NCBI GenBank assembly: GCA_944415425.1
Contig: CALYBP010000003.1
Span: 1-64,000 of the forward strand
Direction of reading: 5' to 3'
DNA length: 64,000 bases
Origin: an uncultured Ruminococcus sp.
Lineage (GTDB): Bacteria; Bacillota; Clostridia; Oscillospirales; Acutalibacteraceae
Of this stretch, positions 9,549 to 18,837 are shown one piece after another (positions within the stretch are counted from its first letter, which is position 1; each line of letters starts with the position of its first letter). A program made the translations under genes and the position numbers. Below the pieces are notes generated by a model, which was not told the origin of the DNA, ran no database searches, and saw only the letters and a list, made by a program, of their open reading frames with translations.

Positions 9549-9845
9549 AAAATTAAAATTACTTAATGATTATACACTATAATCAAACGTTTTTCAATAC
9601 CTTTGTTTAATAATTTTTTAAACTCAGCTTTCAAAATAAAAATTATTTTCGGAAATAAATATTAAGCTGACAGATATATTTTTTGCCTTGCAACATATAT
9701 TAACAATAGTCTGAAAATTGCCCTTGAATATTTAAAAGCTAAAAAATATAGTGATGATTTATAACAGTTGTAGATAAAAGATTTAAAAAGTTGTATAATG
9801 TAACAAAGTGTAAATAATTGTAAATATGATTTTGGATGTGACGTT

Positions 9846-10232
9846 ATGCCAAGAAGAAAATGCAGTTCCGTTGATCAGTCGTTTGGAAAGAACCTGTTAA
9901 AATACAGAAAGCTTTGTGACTATACCCAACAGGAAGTTGCCGATTTACTCAACCTAAACCGTACGACATACACAAAATATGAAACGGGTGTTTCCGAACC
10001 GAGTTATGATATTTTAAAAAAAATAGCCGCCATATACGGCGTAGATATTAATTCAATTTTAGGTGAGGAGAATTTTAAGCCCAAAGTTGAAGACTCACAT
10101 ATAAAAATAAATAATCTGAGCATGGATGAAAAAGAGCTTGTCGGTATATATCGCATTTTGTCGGGCGATGAAAAACATGAATTTTTACAATACGCAAGAG
10201 AAATAAAGGTTAAAAAAAATAACGATTTTTAA
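9846..10232 (+). CDS. Xre-family helix-turn-helix regulator
   Basis: 128 residues. An HTH_3 domain fills residues about 12-70 (LLKYRKLCDYTQQEVADLL, NRTTYTKYETG), typical of Cro/CI repressors. A short C-terminal helical tail (LSMDEKELVGIYRILSGDEK) may be used for dimerisation. No strong ribosome binding site precedes the ATG; TATAAT occurs at 9794-9799. It stands alone between the tRNA and rpsO, so its target is unknown. Confidence 0.85.
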   Translation: MPRRKCSSVDQSFGKNLLKYRKLCDYTQQEVADLLNLNRTTYTKYETGVSEPSYDILKKIAAIYGVDINSILGEENFKPKVEDSHIKINNLSMDEKELVGIYRILSGDEKHEFLQYAREIKVKKNNDF

Positions 10233-10241
10233 CATAAACCC

Positions 10242-10270
10242 TTTACATTTAGGCTATTGTGTGATACAAT
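10242..10270 (+). promoter_or_regulatory. Sigma-A promoter of rpsO
   Basis: TTTACA (10242-10247), 17-bp spacer, TACAAT (10265-10270), about 115 bp upstream of the rpsO start. Confidence 0.8.
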
Positions 10271-10280
10271 GTAGCAGTTG

Positions 10281-10367
10281 ACCCATATCACGGAGCAGGG
10301 GTAAAGCCGCTGTGCGGAATTTCACGGCCCTGTCCTGAGATATAGCCGTTGGCTTTGGGGTTATAAA
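10281..10367 (+). ncRNA. Structured 5' leader of rpsO (S15 leader candidate)
   Basis: About 90 bases of GC-richer leader between the promoter and the rpsO ribosome binding site. It contains pairable segments such as GCAGGG with CCCTGT and AGCC with GGCT. S15 is known to repress its own mRNA through leader structures in several bacterial groups, so this is likely an S15 autoregulatory leader. The Rfam class was not determined. Confidence 0.5.
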
Positions 10368-10385
10368 ATGAAAGGTGGAATAAAA

Positions 10386-10649
10386 ATGTTAAAAGAAGAA
10401 AAGCAGGCTATAATGGCTGAATATGCTACACACGAGGGCGACACAGGTTCTCCCGAGGTTCAGATTGCTCTTCTTACAAAGAGAATCAACGACCTTACCG
10501 AGCACCTCAAAACTCACAAAAAGGATCACCACAGCAGAAGAGGTCTTCTCAAGATGGTAGGTCAGAGAAGAAGCCTGCTCGCTTACCTTACAAAGGTAGA
10601 CATTGAAAGATACCGTTCAATTATCGCAAGACTCGGTATCCGTAAGTAA
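10386..10649 (+). CDS. rpsO: 30S ribosomal protein S15
   Basis: 87-residue S15, which binds the 16S rRNA central domain early in 30S assembly. Hallmarks are [27 protein letters not shown] and RRSLLAYL. The ATG at 10386 is chosen because AAAGGTGG lies upstream; the in-frame ATG at 10368 lies before that site. pnp follows, the common rpsO-pnp order. Confidence 0.97.
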   Translation: MLKEEKQAIMAEYATHEGDTGSPEVQIALLTKRINDLTEHLKTHKKDHHSRRGLLKMVGQRRSLLAYLTKVDIERYRSIIARLGIRK

Positions 10650-10661
10650 TTTTACACACAC

Positions 10662-10683
10662 AGGGCAAGCGCAAGCTTGCCCT
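10662..10683 (+). terminator. GC-rich hairpin after rpsO
   Basis: Perfect 9-bp stem AGGGCAAGC/GCTTGCCCT with a GCAA tetraloop. No T run follows, so it may be a 3'-end-protecting or attenuating hairpin rather than a full terminator. Confidence 0.5.
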
Positions 10684-10697
10684 AAATTCGGTTTATT

Positions 10698-10811
10698 GCG
10701 GGATTTTTATATGCTGTATTTTAGCGGTAAAACGATCAAACAAACGCTTTAAATTTACTTGTAAATCAGAGTGTTTGATGGTTTTATTGCTAAATCGGCG
10801 TAAAATCCCGC
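10698..10811 (+). other. Long imperfect hairpin in the rpsO-pnp intergenic region
   Basis: The ends GCGGGATTTT (10698-10707) and AAAATCCCGC (10802-10811) are perfect complements. Inside them TTTAGC/GCTAAA, TAAAAC/GTTTTA and ATCAAACA/TGTTTGAT also pair, up to an apical ATTTAC/GTAAAT hairpin. About 114 bases fold as one stem 35 bases before pnp. In E. coli a comparable rpsO-pnp hairpin is cut by RNase III and used by PNPase to control its own synthesis; the same role here is inference. Confidence 0.7.
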
Positions 10812-10846
10812 TTTGAAAATATAATTGGAAAAGAAAGGACTTTACA

Positions 10847-13069
10847 ATGAACAAGTTAATGACTTTTGACAAGTACAGAGTATTTGAAACTGAGCTTGCC
10901 GGCAGAAAACTTACTGTTGAAACAGGCAAAATGACACAGCTTGCTAACGGAGCGTGTCTTGTACATTACGGAGATACGACGGTTCATGTTGCCGTTACGG
11001 CTTCTCCTAAGCCAAGAGAAGGGGTTGACTTCTTCCCTCTTTCGGTTGACTATGAAGAAAAAATGTACTCCGTAGGCAAAATTCCCGGCTCATACCTGAA
11101 AAGAGAAGGCAGACCCTCTGAAAAGGCAATTCTTACAAGCCGTGTTATCGACCGCCCTATCAGACCGCTTTTTGACAAGAGCATGAGAAACGATGTTTCA
11201 ATCGTCTGCACGGTAATGAGCGTAGATCCCGACTGTCAGCCCGAAATTGTTGCAATGATTGGCGCCTCAATAGCAATTTCAATCTCAGATGTTCCGTGGA
11301 ACGGACCTATCTCGGGTGTTTCGGTAGGTTTGGTTGACGGCGAGTTTGTCATTAACCCGACCGAGGAACAGAGAAAGGTATCAAAAATGGCTACAACCGT
11401 TGCTTCGACGAGCTCAAGAATTGCCATGATCGAAGCAGGCGCAGACTGCGTTTCCGATGAGGAAATGTACAACGCTATTATGGCAGGTCACGAAGCTAAC
11501 CAGCCGATTATCAAATTCATTGAAGAAATTAAGGCTGAAATCGGCAAGCCTAAATTTGAGTTTGCAAGTCTTGAGCCCGATCACGAGATGTTTGAAGCAA
11601 TCAAGGCTTTTGCAGAGGAAGATGTAAAGGCTGCCCTTGATACGGACGACAAAACCGTTCGTGACGAAAGACTCAAGCCGATTTATGAGGCAGTTCACGA
11701 GAAATTCGATGAAATATATCCCGAAAGCGAAGCTCTTATTGACGAGTGTCTCTACAAAACACAGAAGTTCATAGTGCGCCGCTGGCTGCTCGACGAGCAA
11801 AAACGTGTTGACGGCAGGGGTATGGACGATATTCGTCCGCTTGCTTCCGAGGTCGGTGTAATTCCGAGAGTTCACGGTTCCGGTCTGTTTACAAGAGGTC
11901 AGACACAGGTACTTACCATAGCAACACTCGGTCCCGTATCAGACAAGCAGCTTCTCGACGGTATTGACGGAGAAACTGAAAAAAGATATATTCACCACTA
12001 CAACTTCCCGAGCTATTCGGTCGGCGAAACAAAACCGAGCCGCGGTCCCGGAAGAAGAGAAATCGGTCACGGAGCGCTTGCGGAGCGTGCTCTCGTTCCC
12101 GTAATTCCTCCCGTTGAGGAGTTCCCCTACGCTTTAAGACTTGTATCCGAGGTTCTTTCATCAAACGGTTCTACCTCTCAGGGTTCCATCTGCGGTTCTA
12201 CCCTCGCGCTTATGGACGCAGGTGTTCCGATTAAGGAGCCTGTTGCAGGTATTTCATGCGGACTTATTACTGAGGGCGACCGCTGGATGACAATGGTTGA
12301 TATTCAGGGACTTGAAGACTTTTTCGGCGATATGGACTTTAAGGTTGCAGGTACACACACAGGTATTACTGCTATTCAGATGGACCTTAAAATCAGCGGT
12401 CTTACACCTGAAATGGTAAAAGAAGCTCTTGAAAAAACACACAAGGCTCGCTTGTTTATTCTTGACGAGGTTATGCTCAAGGCTATTCCCGAACCGAGAG
12501 CTGAGCTTTCAAAATACGCTCCCAAAATGTACACAACAACTATTCCCGCCGACAAAATCAGCGAGGTTATCGGCAAGAGCGGTAAGGTTATTAAGGAAAT
12601 TCAGGCTGAATGTGATGTTAAAGTTGACATTGAAGAGGACGGAGAGCACGGTCAGGTATTTGTATCAGGCTTGGACGCAGACAAGTGTAATCGTGCTATT
12701 GAAATCATCAATACCATTGCTGTTGATCCCGAGCCGGGTGCTATGTACCTCGGAAAGGTAACACGCATTATGGATTTCGGCGCTTTCGTTGAAATTGCGC
12801 CCGGTAAAGAAGGACTTGTACACATTTCTCAGCTTGATGTTAAACGCACCGAGAATGTTACCGATGTTGTAAATGTCGGCGATATTATCAGAGTAAAGGT
12901 TATGGAAATTGACGACAAGGGAAGGCTCAACCTTTCACGCCGTCAGGTTTTGATTGATGTTGACGGACTTACTCCCGAAAACGATGTTGAAAACGAAGAT
13001 TCTTCACGTCCGAGAAGAGGGCACGGAAATGACCGCAGAGGCGGACACGGCAGAGGCGGACGCAGATAA
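10847..13069 (+). CDS. pnp: Polynucleotide phosphorylase
   Basis: 3'-5' phosphorolytic exoribonuclease of mRNA turnover. 740 residues: two RNase PH-like domains (around 20-230 and 330-540), KH domain (TTTIPADKISEVIGKSGKVIKEI) and S1 domain (GAMYLGKVTRIMDFGAFVEI). The C-terminus is an Arg/Gly/His tail (PRRGHGNDRRGGHGRGG), often an RNA-binding extension. AGAAAGGA precedes the ATG. Confidence 0.97.
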   Translation: MNKLMTFDKYRVFETELAGRKLTVETGKMTQLANGACLVHYGDTTVHVAVTASPKPREGVDFFPLSVDYEEKMYSVGKIPGSYLKREGRPSEKAILTSRVIDRPIRPLFDKSMRNDVSIVCTVMSVDPDCQPEIVAMIGASIAISISDVPWNGPISGVSVGLVDGEFVINPTEEQRKVSKMATTVASTSSRIAMIEAGADCVSDEEMYNAIMAGHEANQPIIKFIEEIKAEIGKPKFEFASLEPDHEMFEAIKAFAEEDVKAALDTDDKTVRDERLKPIYEAVHEKFDEIYPESEALIDECLYKTQKFIVRRWLLDEQKRVDGRGMDDIRPLASEVGVIPRVHGSGLFTRGQTQVLTIATLGPVSDKQLLDGIDGETEKRYIHHYNFPSYSVGETKPSRGPGRREIGHGALAERALVPVIPPVEEFPYALRLVSEVLSSNGSTSQGSICGSTLALMDAGVPIKEPVAGISCGLITEGDRWMTMVDIQGLEDFFGDMDFKVAGTHTGITAIQMDLKISGLTPEMVKEALEKTHKARLFILDEVMLKAIPEPRAELSKYAPKMYTTTIPADKISEVIGKSGKVIKEIQAECDVKVDIEEDGEHGQVFVSGLDADKCNRAIEIINTIAVDPEPGAMYLGKVTRIMDFGAFVEIAPGKEGLVHISQLDVKRTENVTDVVNVGDIIRVKVMEIDDKGRLNLSRRQVLIDVDGLTPENDVENEDSSRPRRGHGNDRRGGHGRGGRR

Positions 13070-13097
13070 TTAATTTTAATTAAACACTTAAAAAATT

Positions 13098-13137
13098 ACA
13101 CGGTATATGATAAAAGATGTCATATACCGTGTTTTTT
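13098..13137 (+). terminator. Rho-independent terminator of pnp
   Basis: 13-bp perfect stem ACACGGTATATGA/TCATATACCGTGT followed by a T run. Confidence 0.9.
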
Positions 13138-13199
13138 GATTTTATATGGTAAAATACTTAACATTGTCGTGCAAAGTAAGCTAAATATTAATAAAATTA

Positions 13200-13415
13200 T
13201 CAATCAAAAAGCTTATCCATAAGAGATTTAATTTTTTGACTTCTTTCCTCGGTTTCTTCTTTATCAAGAAAGCAACTGTTCTGTTCAAAATTTAGAACGT
13301 CGCCCTCCCCTATATTTTTCGGCAGCGCGCTTAAATCCACACTTACAAATTCACCGTTTTCGCATTCGAGAACGGCCTTTGTGTTTTCTATTCTGTCAAC
13401 AGTAAATTTCTTCAT
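13200..13415 (-). CDS. DUF3006 family protein
   Basis: 71 residues with the DUF3006 pattern (MKKFTVDRIENTKAVLEC, small beta-rich fold, then GDVLNFE) and a charged C-terminal helix. DUF3006 genes commonly sit next to ComEC-like MBL-fold hydrolases, as here, 17 bases downstream of one. Molecular role unknown. Confidence 0.8.
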   Translation of the reverse strand: MKKFTVDRIENTKAVLECENGEFVSVDLSALPKNIGEGDVLNFEQNSCFLDKEETEERSQKIKSLMDKLFD

Positions 13416-13432
13416 AAATCAGTTCTCCTCAT

Positions 13433-14326
13433 TTAATTTTCTCCGTTTTCGACCTTTATTAAATTGCCGTCATAACTAAACACGATGGTTTTATCAATAT
13501 CTGTTCTGTACACTTCACAGCCAAACTGCGAAAGCAAATCGCAAACGCATTTATCGGGATGTCCGTAACCGTTATCCGCACCAACAGAAATTACGGCATA
13601 ATCGGGATTTGCCCTTTCGATAAATTCAAGCGAGGTTGAGGTTTCGCTTCCGTGATGTCCGACTTTCAAAACATCGCAGGATAAATCCGCATTTATATTT
13701 TCTATTTCCTCGTTTTCAGCGTCTCCCATAAAGAGAAATTCGGCATTTCCACATTCAAGCTTAATTACTGCGGAACAGTTGTTAAGATTATCCTCGTCTA
13801 TTACGTCGGGCGCAAGCACCTCTATTTTATACGAAGAATTTTCCGAAATCACACAACCTGCTCTTGCACAAGTAATTTTCAAGTCTTTATCATAGATTGA
13901 CTCGAGCAGATTTTCATATGTCTTGGTATTAGAGGAAACACGAGGCATAAATACCGAGCCGATGTTCATATTATCAACAATGTAAGCCATTCCCCCAATA
14001 TGGTCTGAATGCGGGTGTGTTGCTACAAGATAATCGACGGTATCAAAGCCGCGGGCGTTAATATAATCGGATACACCCTCACCGCAGGATTTTTCGCCTG
14101 CATCGATAAGTAATGTTTTTTTATCGGGCAGCTCAACAAAAATTGAATCCCCCTGCCCTACATCGAGAAAATGAACCCTTAATTGTTCATCAGTATAATT
14201 GTCGTTGACGCCTTCGGCCGATTGATATGGGATAAGCGTACACGAGCTAATACACATAACAAACAGCAACGCCGAAAGCAAAATGGAACAACATCTAAAT
14301 TTAATCGGATGTTTTGATAAATTCAT
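13433..14326 (-). CDS. Secreted MBL-fold hydrolase, ComEC/Rec2-like
   Basis: Lipoprotein-type signal (hydrophobic LLSALLFVMCISSC, likely lipobox cysteine) followed by a metallo-beta-lactamase domain. HPHSDHIGG holds the metal-binding histidines, and DVGQGDSIF and KVGHHGS are typical of the soluble domain of ComEC-like nucleases. It lacks the ComEC membrane channel. Related free-standing proteins are extracellular nucleases or phosphohydrolases. The ATG at 14326 has GGCGGTGA before it; a GTG 12 codons upstream is less likely. Confidence 0.85.
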   Translation of the reverse strand: MNLSKHPIKFRCCSILLSALLFVMCISSCTLIPYQSAEGVNDNYTDEQLRVHFLDVGQGDSIFVELPDKKTLLIDAGEKSCGEGVSDYINARGFDTVDYLVATHPHSDHIGGMAYIVDNMNIGSVFMPRVSSNTKTYENLLESIYDKDLKITCARAGCVISENSSYKIEVLAPDVIDEDNLNNCSAVIKLECGNAEFLFMGDAENEEIENINADLSCDVLKVGHHGSETSTSLEFIERANPDYAVISVGADNGYGHPDKCVCDLLSQFGCEVYRTDIDKTIVFSYDGNLIKVENGEN

Positions 14327-14516
14327 ATTTATCACCGCCGTTTCATTAATTAAGTCTATCACAAAATAATTTAATTTTAAAGTATTTTTGATACAAAAAA
14401 GAAAAAAATCTTATTTTCATAAATAAGAGTAATTAATCAAAAAATCTTAAAATATGGTAATAAAATATGCAAAATTCCGTATTATTTTATTTGTTTTATT
14501 TGCAGTTGAAAAACCG

Positions 14517-14544
14517 TTGACATTTTATTTGAAGGTGGTATAAT
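14517..14544 (+). promoter_or_regulatory. Promoter of the MarR-ABC operon
   Basis: TTGACA (14517-14522), 16-bp spacer, TATAAT (14539-14544): full consensus in both boxes. The rest of 14327-14516 is AT-rich without a gene. Confidence 0.85.
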
Positions 14545-14555
14545 TAAGTAAATTT

Positions 14556-14586
14556 AGTTTTATATAAAACTATTTTATATAAAACT
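14556..14586 (+). promoter_or_regulatory. Tandem palindromic operator, likely MarR site
   Basis: AGTTTTATATAAAACT (14556-14571) is a perfect 16-bp palindrome. It is followed at once by a near copy, ATTTTATATAAAACT (14572-14586). Lying just downstream of the -10 box and before the marR ribosome binding site, it is well placed for autorepression. Confidence 0.65.
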
Positions 14587-14602
14587 TTCGGGAGGCGAAA
14601 AT

Positions 14603-15055
14603 ATGAAAGAGTTATCTCCGGACGAAACAATAGGACACACAGTAAAAGCAATTAACCACCTGATGCAGAGAAAAATATTTACAGCCGCTGCAAAAGAGGG
14701 ACTTGATAAGGTGACGGTTATGCACGGATGGATAATCGGGTATCTTATTAACAACGACGAAAAGGATATTTACCAAAAGGACATAGAAAGTAAATTCTCG
14801 ATTTCTCCCTCCACCGTTACAAATATCCTTAAACTAATGGAGAAAAAAGGATATATTAAAAGGACTTCGGTTGACAGCGACGCAAGACTTAAAAAAATTT
14901 CCCTGACCGAATCGGGCAAACAGATTGGCACGGTGATTGTCAATGCATTTTTGGAAAACGAACAATTTGTAAGCAATATTTTAAACGATGAAGAAAAGGA
15001 AATGTTTTTTATCCTCGCAAACAAGCTGAGAAACGGTCTTGAATATCAAAAATAA
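14603..15055 (+). CDS. MarR-family transcriptional regulator
   Basis: 150 residues with a winged helix-turn-helix (FSISPSTVTNILKLMEKKGYIKR, then DARLKKISLTESGK). It probably represses the downstream exporter and itself through the palindromes at 14556-14586 and is released by a ligand of unknown nature. GGGAGGCG precedes the ATG. First gene of a three-gene operon. Confidence 0.92.
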   Translation: MKELSPDETIGHTVKAINHLMQRKIFTAAAKEGLDKVTVMHGWIIGYLINNDEKDIYQKDIESKFSISPSTVTNILKLMEKKGYIKRTSVDSDARLKKISLTESGKQIGTVIVNAFLENEQFVSNILNDEEKEMFFILANKLRNGLEYQK

Positions 15056-15075
15056 TCATACGAAAGGAGTATACT

Positions 15076-16824
15076 ATGATAAAAACCCTAACAAAACACA
15101 TAAAAGGATTTGTTAAAGAATCACTTTTGACTCCGTTGTTTATGATTTTGGAAGTTATAATGGAAACACTTATCCCCCTGCTTATGGCTTCAATGATTGA
15201 CGACGGAATTAATAAGGGGGATATGAATCACATTATAACCACAGGTCTTTGGATGGGGCTTTGCGCACTTATCGGACTTTTCGCCGGAATTATGGGCGGT
15301 CTGTACGGTGCAAAGGCATCAGCCGGATTTGCAAAAAATCTTCGTTTTGCTATGTTTGAAAACATACAGACCTTTTCATTTGCAAATATCGACAAATACT
15401 CAACAGCAGGACTTGTAACACGTATGACAACCGATGTTACAAATGTTCAAAACGCTTATCAAATGATTCTCAGAATGTGCTTCAGAGCGCCGTTTAGCCT
15501 GATTTGCGCAATGACAATGACATTCATAATAAACGCAAAGCTTGCGAGCGTTTACCTGTTTGCCATTGTATTTTTGGGAATTGTACTGGCATTCCTAATG
15601 AAAGCCACAAGCAAATACTTCAGCCAGGTATTTGAAAAATACGACGACCTCAACGCAAGTGTACAGGAAAATGTGTCGGCTATCAGAGTTGTTAAGGCTT
15701 TTGTAAGAGAGGACTACGAGGTATCAAAGTTTAACAAAGCTGCTAACAACCTTTACAAACTTTTTGTAAAAGCAGAAAAATCAATGATTTCGGTATCCCC
15801 TATCATGATGCTTACCGTTTATGGTTCAATCATTGCAATAAGCTGGATAGGCGCAAATATGATAGTCGGCTCAGAACTAACAACCGGTGAACTTACAAGT
15901 ATGCTGACCTACTGTATGAATATACTTATGAGTCTGCTTATGGTTGCCATTGTGTTTGTTATGATTACAATGAGCCTTGCCAGCGCAAAGAGAATATCGG
16001 GAGTATTGAACGAAACCTCAACTCTTCAGAATCCCGAAAATCCCGATTTCAATGTTCCCAATGGCAGCATTGATTTTGAGAATGTATATTTCAGTTACAG
16101 CAAGACAAGCGAGAAACCGGTACTCAGCAACATTAATTTGTCAATCAAGTCGGGTGAAACCGTCGGCATAATCGGCGGAACGGGAAGCTCAAAAACAAGT
16201 CTTGTAAATCTTATCGGACGACTTTACGACACAAGCAGCGGTGTTGTAAAGGTAGGCGGAAAAGATGTTCGCACATATGACCTTGAAACGCTGAGAAACG
16301 AGGTATCCGTTGTACTTCAAAACAATGTCCTGTTCAGCGGTACTATTCTTGACAACCTGCGCTGGGGCAATGAAAACGCTACTGAGGAAGAATGCATAAA
16401 CGCATGCAAACTTTCGTGCGCCGATGATTTTATTCAGTCTTTCCCCGAAAAATACAACACCTATATCGAACAGGGCGGTACAAATGTATCCGGCGGACAA
16501 AAACAGCGTCTTTGCATTGCAAGAGCTCTTCTTAAAAAGCCGAAAATCCTTATACTTGATGATTCAACAAGCGCAGTAGACACTGCTACCGACGCTAAAA
16601 TAAGAGAAGCTTTTAAAAATGAGATTCCTAATACAACTAAAATTATTATTTCCCAGAGAATTTCAAGCGTGGAACATGCAGATAAAATAATCATTATGGA
16701 TAACGGAGAGATAAATGCTGTCGGAACTCATGATGAGCTTGTAAAATCAAACGATATTTATAAAGAGATTTTTGAAGCTCAGACAAAGGGCAGCGGAGAT
16801 TTTGATAAGGAAGGAGAGCTTTGA
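15076..16824 (+). CDS. ABC exporter half-transporter, degenerate ATPase site
   Basis: Six-helix membrane domain (1-310) then a nucleotide-binding domain. The Walker A is GGTGSSKT (Ser replaces the usual Gly before Lys) and the signature VSGGQ is intact. After Walker B the residue is Asp (LILDDSTSAVD) instead of the catalytic Glu. One degenerate and one canonical site is typical of heterodimeric multidrug exporters of the BmrCD/LmrCD/TM287-288 kind. The partner is the next gene. Confidence 0.93.
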   Translation: MIKTLTKHIKGFVKESLLTPLFMILEVIMETLIPLLMASMIDDGINKGDMNHIITTGLWMGLCALIGLFAGIMGGLYGAKASAGFAKNLRFAMFENIQTFSFANIDKYSTAGLVTRMTTDVTNVQNAYQMILRMCFRAPFSLICAMTMTFIINAKLASVYLFAIVFLGIVLAFLMKATSKYFSQVFEKYDDLNASVQENVSAIRVVKAFVREDYEVSKFNKAANNLYKLFVKAEKSMISVSPIMMLTVYGSIIAISWIGANMIVGSELTTGELTSMLTYCMNILMSLLMVAIVFVMITMSLASAKRISGVLNETSTLQNPENPDFNVPNGSIDFENVYFSYSKTSEKPVLSNINLSIKSGETVGIIGGTGSSKTSLVNLIGRLYDTSSGVVKVGGKDVRTYDLETLRNEVSVVLQNNVLFSGTILDNLRWGNENATEEECINACKLSCADDFIQSFPEKYNTYIEQGGTNVSGGQKQRLCIARALLKKPKILILDDSTSAVDTATDAKIREAFKNEIPNTTKIIISQRISSVEHADKIIIMDNGEINAVGTHDELVKSNDIYKEIFEAQTKGSGDFDKEGEL

Positions 16825-16825
16825 T

Positions 16826-18721
16826 ATGCGCGGACCTATGAAAAACGCCCGCGGTGCGGGTCAAAAGGTTGATAATCCGATGAAGGTTTTTAACCGACTG
16901 CTCGGAATAATATTAAAAAAGCACAAATTGCAGATGATAGTTGTATTTATCTGTATTTTAATAAGCGTAATAGCAAATGTTCAGGGTACTTTGTTTATTC
17001 AAAGGCTTATAGACGACTACATCGAACCTATGATAGGCGCCGCAAACCCTGACTTTACGCCGCTTTTGCTTGCAATAGCAAAGGTTGCTGCGTTTTACCT
17101 ATTGGGTGTAATCTCAACATACACATATTCGAGAATTATGGTATATGTCACTCAGGGTACTATGAGAGATTTAAGGTGCGATATATTCTCTCATATGGAA
17201 AGTCTGCCGATAAAATATTTTGACACTCATAAACACGGAGATATAATGAGCGTTTACACAAACGATGTCGATACTCTCCGTCAGATGATAAGCCAAAGTA
17301 TGGTTCAGGTATTTTCAAGCGTAATTACCATAATTTCGGTAGTCGCAAGTATGATATTTTTAAGCATACCGCTAACAGTTCTTACACTTGTAATCGTATT
17401 TATAATGCTGATGATTTCAAGAAAACTTGCCGGAAAAAGCGGTAAATACTTTCTTGCTCAGCAGATTGATCTCGGCGCCGAAAATGGCTATATCGAGGAA
17501 ATGATGAACGGTCAAAAGGTTGTAAAGGTATTTAACCACGAAAAGAAAAATATCGAGGATTTTAAGAAGCTCAACGACAAGCTCTTTAACAGTTCTTACA
17601 ACGCTAATAAATTTGCAAATATCATAATGCCGATTAACGCTCAAATCGGAAATGTGAGCTATGTTATATGCGCCATTGTCGGCGGTATACTTGCGCTTTC
17701 AAATTTCGCAGGATTCACACTCGGTATGCTCGTAAGCTTTTTGACATTCAACAAAAACTTCACTCAACCTATTAACCAAGTCAGCCAGCAGTTTAACAGC
17801 ATAATTATGGCTCTTGCGGGAGCGGAAAGAATATTCAATCTCCTTGATGAAAAAAGCGAAGAGGACAACGGCTATGTTACGCTTGTCAACGCCAAAAAAG
17901 AAAACGGCAAAATTACTGAAACCGATGAACGCACAGGCCTGTGGGCATGGAAACACATTCATCAGGCAACCGGCGAAGTTGAGTACAGAGAGCTTGAGGG
18001 CGCGCTTGTTATGGATGATGTTGACTTCGGATATACCGACGACAAAATAGTCCTTCATAACATAAAGCTCTACGCCGACCCCGGCCAAAAGATTGCCTTT
18101 GTCGGTTCAACAGGCGCCGGCAAAACTACTATTACAAACCTGATAAACAGATTCTATGATATTCAGGACGGAAAAATCCGATACGACGGTATCAACATAA
18201 ACAAAACTAAGAAATCTGACCTTAGACGCTCACTCGGAATTGTATTGCAGGATACCCACCTGTTTACCGGAACCGTTATGGAGAACATCAGATACGGAAA
18301 GCTTGACGCCACGGACGAAGAAGTTATCGCTGCCGCAAAGCTTGCAAATGCCGATACTTTTATCCGTCAGCTCCCCGAAGGTTACAACACCATACTAAAG
18401 AGCGACGGCGGAAACCTCAGTCAGGGACAAAGACAGATGCTTGCTATTGCAAGAGCCGCAGTAGCAGACCCGCCCGCACTTATCCTTGACGAGGCTACAA
18501 GTTCCATTGATACAAGAACCGAAAAAATTGTACAGGACAGTATGGATAAACTGATGAAAGGCAGAACAACATTTGTTATTGCTCACAGGCTGTCAACAAT
18601 TATGAATTCGGACTGCATTATGGTGCTTGAGCACGGCAGAATAATCGAAAGGGGTACTCACGACCAGCTCATAGAGCAAAAGGGCAAATACTACCAGCTA
18701 TACACGGGCAAAACAGCCTAA
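16826..18721 (+). CDS. ABC exporter half-transporter, catalytic partner
   Basis: 631 residues: a 35-residue N-terminal extension, six membrane helices and a canonical ATPase domain (GSTGAGKTT Walker A, LSQGQ signature, LILDEATSSID with catalytic Glu). Between membrane and ATPase domains there is an extra ~40-residue insert (around 355-400), common in the long subunit of such heterodimers. The ATG at 16826 has AAGGAGAG upstream and follows the previous stop by one base. MarR control suggests drug or toxin efflux. Confidence 0.93.
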   Translation: MRGPMKNARGAGQKVDNPMKVFNRLLGIILKKHKLQMIVVFICILISVIANVQGTLFIQRLIDDYIEPMIGAANPDFTPLLLAIAKVAAFYLLGVISTYTYSRIMVYVTQGTMRDLRCDIFSHMESLPIKYFDTHKHGDIMSVYTNDVDTLRQMISQSMVQVFSSVITIISVVASMIFLSIPLTVLTLVIVFIMLMISRKLAGKSGKYFLAQQIDLGAENGYIEEMMNGQKVVKVFNHEKKNIEDFKKLNDKLFNSSYNANKFANIIMPINAQIGNVSYVICAIVGGILALSNFAGFTLGMLVSFLTFNKNFTQPINQVSQQFNSIIMALAGAERIFNLLDEKSEEDNGYVTLVNAKKENGKITETDERTGLWAWKHIHQATGEVEYRELEGALVMDDVDFGYTDDKIVLHNIKLYADPGQKIAFVGSTGAGKTTITNLINRFYDIQDGKIRYDGININKTKKSDLRRSLGIVLQDTHLFTGTVMENIRYGKLDATDEEVIAAAKLANADTFIRQLPEGYNTILKSDGGNLSQGQRQMLAIARAAVADPPALILDEATSSIDTRTEKIVQDSMDKLMKGRTTFVIAHRLSTIMNSDCIMVLEHGRIIERGTHDQLIEQKGKYYQLYTGKTA

Positions 18722-18736
18722 AACCGAATAATAATA

Positions 18737-18783
18737 AATGCCTCCTGCAATTGAAGTAAATCGCTTTTGCAGGGGGCATTTTT
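18737..18783 (+). terminator. Terminator of the MarR-ABC operon
   Basis: AATGCCTCCTGCAA pairs with TTGCAGGGGGCATT, followed by TTTTT. Confidence 0.85.
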
Positions 18784-18837
18784 AATAAAGAGAGATTTAA
18801 TAATATAGTACAGATTAATTTAATACCTTAATACCGA

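Noticed and set aside
9688-9704. Partial resemblance of TTGCAACATATATTAAC to the cotJC joint
   Set aside because: Too short and AT-rich to exceed chance; does not adjoin any cotJC 5' sequence.
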